A stretch of 64,000 nucleotides of DNA, taken from Geobacter sp. OR-1. Its GTDB lineage: Bacteria > Desulfobacterota > Desulfuromonadia > Geobacterales > DSM-12255. Below are positions 61,429 to 64,000 of the stretch, in pieces. The stretch covers positions 1-64,000 of the forward strand of contig NZ_BAZF01000012.1 in assembly GCF_000813145.1 (NCBI RefSeq). Reading direction: 5' to 3'. Under the pieces are notes generated by a model, which saw only the letters and a list, made by a program, of their open reading frames with translations, was not told the DNA's origin and did no database searches. How positions within the stretch are numbered: position 1 is the first letter of the stretch; each line of letters begins with the position of its first letter. The position numbers and the translations under genes were made by a program.

Positions 61429-62172
61429 TCAGTTATTGCTATCTGAAACCGGCACTTCAAGGGCAATCAGCACAGCCCGCAGGAGTGAGGCACTCTGAGC
61501 CAGTTGCTCATAGGCAGTCGCTTTACTCATTAGGGAGGTTTTGCTCTCCTGGAGCTGGTAGCTTAAGGCGATACTTCTTCCGGCGATTGCTGCAACCTCG
61601 GCTACCAGCGAATCACGAAACTTTTGAGGATCAATTTTCACCGGGTATTTCCCCATCAAAGAGCGAATCTCTTGAACCAGTTTGGGATCGTTCTCAACGA
61701 CGTTGTCATTTCTGCCGTGATGCAATTTGTTAAAGGATCCGTATTCCATGTTGTGAAGGGGCATTGAGAGGTCGCCAAGGTAATGCATGGCGTAGCCAAG
61801 TGGATACAGTGCATATTTGGAAGGGTTTTTCTTCTGCTCCCTGTAGGTTTCGAGTGATGCGATTATGGCGCCGTAGAGATGGCCACTCTCGGGCTCTGCG
61901 GTGCTGAAATACGGGACCTGGCCCAGTATCATATTTGCGGTGACGACGGTTCCTTTGGGGTTGTTGCAGTAATGGTTGAGCCGTTCGACGGGTGCCCGCT
62001 CCTTTGCCATGTCGGCACCGACTGCCAGATAGGAGAGCTTCTCGGCACCTGCTGCTTCAACCACGGCCATGTGGGTGCGGTCATTCCAGGCAGATGCCTG
62101 ACCTGCAGTTACCACCAACAAGATGAGTTGAATGATGACAACTGAATAGCGAGTGAAATATGAAATATTCAT
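61429..62172 (-). CDS. S1/P1- or phospholipase C-like zinc hydrolase, exported
   Basis: 247 residues from ATG 62172 (GGAG upstream). Signal peptide ending near SAWN; mature start W-N-D-R-T-H with the N-terminal Trp as zinc ligand, LNHYC and HYLGDLSMPLHN (His-x3-Asp). Matches zinc phospholipase C/S1-P1 nuclease fold. Substrate not assignable. Confidence 0.85.
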   Translation of the reverse strand: MNISYFTRYSVVIIQLILLVVTAGQASAWNDRTHMAVVEAAGAEKLSYLAVGADMAKERAPVERLNHYCNNPKGTVVTANMILGQVPYFSTAEPESGHLYGAIIASLETYREQKKNPSKYALYPLGYAMHYLGDLSMPLHNMEYGSFNKLHHGRNDNVVENDPKLVQEIRSLMGKYPVKIDPQKFRDSLVAEVAAIAGRSIALSYQLQESKTSLMSKATAYEQLAQSASLLRAVLIALEVPVSDSNN

Positions 62173-62185
62173 GAACTCTCCGGAT

Positions 62186-62863
62186 TCAAACTTTTTGGTT
62201 TCTCTTTTTCTGCCAGTATCCCCGCTCGAACACCCAGTACTCCTGCATGAAGTCAACAAGACCTGACATCCTCTCCCTGAACGCATCATGGAACAGCTTC
62301 TGATCGGGGAACTCACGCTTATCAGCAATACTCTGGCAAAGGTCTCGACCGAGGGCATGGGCTTTTTCAAACAGAACAGGCTCGTCCGGGAACAGTCTGA
62401 CTCCGATCATTGGTGAGCCAACGCCACCAACAGATGTAGCGCCAAGCGTATTTGCAAAGCGGTTCATGTAACTGATGACCTCTTCGTCCTCGCCCCCGCC
62501 GGATGTCTCGACCATTGCCGCATACTTCCCTTCCAGAGCCATGCAGTGAATAAGTCCGTTGCAGCGGTCAAACAGCGCTTTCATCTGGGCGGTGACACTG
62601 AAAATATAGTTCGGACTGGCCAGAATGAAGCCATCGCAGGCAAGGAGTTTCTCCTTGATCGCTTCGTAGTCGTCCTTGATGGAGCAGATGCCTGTGGAGT
62701 GACAAACATCGCATCCCACACAAGGCTGGACCTTCATTGCCGAAAGCGAGATGATTTCCTCTTCAGCTCCGTACTCTCTGACTCCCGTCAGAACCTCTTC
62801 CAGGAGTCTGCCGGTATTACCTTTCATTCCGCGTGGGCTGGCGATTATGGCCAGAATTTTCAT
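62186..62863 (-). CDS. Iron-sulfur-flavoprotein-like NAD(P)H reductase
   Basis: 225 residues. FMN-binding SPRGMKGNTGRLLEE, and C48-x2-C51-x2-C54-x5-C60, the compact Cys motif of Isf proteins; ASPNYIFSVTAQMKALFDR. May hold a [4Fe-4S] cluster, or the cysteines may be only partly used. Confidence 0.9.
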   Translation of the reverse strand: MKILAIIASPRGMKGNTGRLLEEVLTGVREYGAEEEIISLSAMKVQPCVGCDVCHSTGICSIKDDYEAIKEKLLACDGFILASPNYIFSVTAQMKALFDRCNGLIHCMALEGKYAAMVETSGGGEDEEVISYMNRFANTLGATSVGGVGSPMIGVRLFPDEPVLFEKAHALGRDLCQSIADKREFPDQKLFHDAFRERMSGLVDFMQEYWVFERGYWQKKRNQKV

Positions 62864-62878
62864 GGTTGTGATCCTCCT

Positions 62879-63622
62879 CTATTTGGGACTGGGAGAAAAT
62901 TTCTCTTTCGGAATATCGCTATTGATCTGAATGTCAGAGAGAGTAATGACCGACAGTTTCATCTCGCCTGCATAGTTTACGAGTCGATAGGGGAACATTA
63001 CTGTGCCGACCCGCCTGAAATCCTCATAGTCGGTTGACAGCTCGCTGGAACCCATCCCCATGTCGAAATCTGAAGCCACTCTGACGATCAGATGCTTCTC
63101 TGGATCGATGAACACCCTCAGTTTCGGAGCGCCTTTGAGATCAATAAGCAGCAGGTCATACAGTTTGCCTTTGTACTCATTCTTCCCCGCATACGACATG
63201 GAATAACTCATGTCGGCAAGCCCCATAGGCAGGTCGAGGTAACTGTACTGGTAGATCATCGACTGGAGCGTCACGGGCCGCGCTTCTTTCAGAGATTCAG
63301 GACTCCCCTGCCACCCCTTTGCCCCATCAAGGATTCTTGCTTCGCCCCCTTGATCAGGCATGATCTCTATCCGGAGTTTTTGCGGTCGTGCATAGTAGCG
63401 GGCGTAATCACCCTGCTTGTCTTTCATAAAATCGGAAATAGTTCCTTTTGCGGTCACTGACTTCACTTTTCCCACGGCATCTTTCCCACCATAGGCATCA
63501 AGAACTGATGTAATAACTTTCTTCAGTTGCTCAGATGGTACTTCGTCAGCAAAACTGACAGCAGGAGAGCATATCAGTGCTAATATGAGCAAGAGAGCTG
63601 ATTTCACTACAAATGTTTGCAT
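62879..63622 (-). CDS. LolA-like outer-membrane lipoprotein-sorting protein
   Basis: 247 residues with a signal peptide (ALLLILALICSPAVSFA). VLDAYGGKDAVGKVKSVTAKG start, KLRIEIMPDQGGE and DLLLIDLKGAPKLRVFIDPEKHLIVR mid; LolA/LppX-like half-barrel. Possibly lipid or lipoprotein transfer. Confidence 0.85.
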   Translation of the reverse strand: MQTFVVKSALLLILALICSPAVSFADEVPSEQLKKVITSVLDAYGGKDAVGKVKSVTAKGTISDFMKDKQGDYARYYARPQKLRIEIMPDQGGEARILDGAKGWQGSPESLKEARPVTLQSMIYQYSYLDLPMGLADMSYSMSYAGKNEYKGKLYDLLLIDLKGAPKLRVFIDPEKHLIVRVASDFDMGMGSSELSTDYEDFRRVGTVMFPYRLVNYAGEMKLSVITLSDIQINSDIPKEKFSPSPK

Positions 63623-63637
63623 ATGAACCTCGTAATA

Positions 63638-63931
63638 TTATTTATTAACGACAATGTTGCAGCTGTTCGTTGACAGGTCAAACACGACCTTCGCTTTCTT
63701 CTGCTGCAACTGCCGGAGTACCTGTTCGATTTTGTCTTCAAGCGTGTAGCAAGAAACTCCAAGCTCTTCCCATTCCCTGGTAACGAACTCCGCTATCAGG
63801 GAGTGGAGAACTTCAGGGCTGATTCGGTCATACGGTACGTCAACACCGTCTTCATGATAGTCGCTCTGACTCTTTGGCTGATACCCCTTTTCAGGAACTA
63901 TTTCAACATCAACATATTTCGACAATTTCAT
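63638..63931 (-). CDS. YheU-like UPF0270 protein
   Basis: 97 residues from ATG 63931; TTG 63925 has a better-spaced GGAG. VPYDRISPEVLHSLIAEFVTRE...TLEDKIEQVLRQLQQKKAKVVFD matches YheU. Starts inside the GreA-like gene. Confidence 0.85.
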   Translation of the reverse strand: MKLSKYVDVEIVPEKGYQPKSQSDYHEDGVDVPYDRISPEVLHSLIAEFVTREWEELGVSCYTLEDKIEQVLRQLQQKKAKVVFDLSTNSCNIVVNK

Positions 63932-64000
63932 ACTCCGTTCGGCTGTTTCCGGTTTCAATCTCTACTGCATCGCCAACAGTCTTGCCGAGGAGTTCCCTCC
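63909..64000 (-). CDS. GreA/GreB-family elongation factor (3' end only)
   Basis: Enters from the right edge in the frame RELLGKTVGDAVEIETGNSR and ends TGA at 63909. About 29 residues, the C-terminal FKBP-like tail of GreA/GreB factors, which rescue stalled RNA polymerase. Too short to choose between GreA, GreB or Rnk. Confidence 0.75.
   Translation of the reverse strand, partial: RELLGKTVGDAVEIETGNSRTEYEIVEIC

Overview
The window looks like a chromosomal segment of a Geobacter-like bacterium (Desulfuromonadota). The protein families point there: a GSU2403-type nucleotidyltransferase-fold protein, a LexA with an SGTLSAMRHL helix, a ferredoxin-nitroreductase fusion, an iron-sulfur-flavoprotein-like reductase and an HHH/HU pair. 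This is judged from families only, with no database search. No rRNA, tRNA or CRISPR array was seen. Gene density is high, and most genes lie in runs with short gaps or 1-11 bp overlaps.

Region 1 (1-8.6 kb) is an accessory block. A ClpP-like protease with an intact Ser-His-Asp triad is followed by a non-Clp AAA ATPase that runs off the left edge. Next come an orphan AT-rich gene with a caspase-like His/Cys pair and a dead AAA ATPase relic with two in-frame stops. A six-gene minus-strand cluster follows: DUF4258, an ARPP-1-type protein, a TSCPD protein, a dual-specificity phosphatase, an ADP-ribosylglycohydrolase and an HD hydrolase. This is an NAD/ADP-ribose processing operon of a type predicted from genome context but poorly understood. 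An intact IS630-family element lies just upstream; it has a -1 slippery site between its two ORFs and a hairpin covering its ribosome-binding site.

Region 2 (8.7-20.3 kb) resembles a decayed or unrecognised mobile element. It holds a PD-(D/E)XK-like protein, an ERCC4 nuclease, DnaB helicase, SSB, a zeta-like kinase with a small upstream gene, a WYL regulator, an IHF/HU protein, a DEDDh exonuclease, a 775-residue protein (cysteine modules, repeats and a nuclease-like C-terminus), a divergent XRE regulator and an AbiE type IV toxin-antitoxin pair. No integrase was found.

Region 3 (20.4-31.4 kb) is mixed metabolism and nucleic-acid enzymes: MFS transporter, 2-hydroxyacid dehydrogenase, exonuclease VII (both subunits), secreted nuclease, HAD phosphatase, GIY-YIG protein, a frameshifted membrane methyltransferase, SagB-type oxidase and an AAA_14/DUF4143 ATPase.

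Region 4 (31.4-41.4 kb) centres on a LexA repressor with a clear promoter and a perfect 16-bp palindrome. Its apparent operon also carries two membrane proteins including an MFS pump, DinB, a cupin, an RNase H-fold protein, a DUF3750 lipoprotein, a radical SAM protein and an M48 protease. Divergent from it lie a 61-residue protein, a MerR-methyltransferase fusion containing a second copy of that small domain, and another methyltransferase.

Region 5 (41.4-42.7 kb) has no genes. It holds short TTGGCAGAAA dyad repeats, then two about 250-bp AT-rich direct repeats with conserved hairpins on either side of an IS3-family transposase relic.

Region 6 (42.8-64 kb) is mostly ordinary: flavin reductase, monooxygenase, methyltransferase, SRAP (HMCES-like) protein, a probable metal-handling cluster ending in a CDF transporter, a Bax-inhibitor-1 protein, ferredoxin-nitroreductase, MBL-fold hydrolase, esterase, thiamine-binding protein, DOPA-dioxygenase-like protein, cysteine hydrolase, HHH and HU proteins, tandem rhodanese, S1/P1-like nuclease, flavoprotein, LolA-like protein, YheU-like protein and the 3' end of a GreA/GreB-like gene at the right edge.
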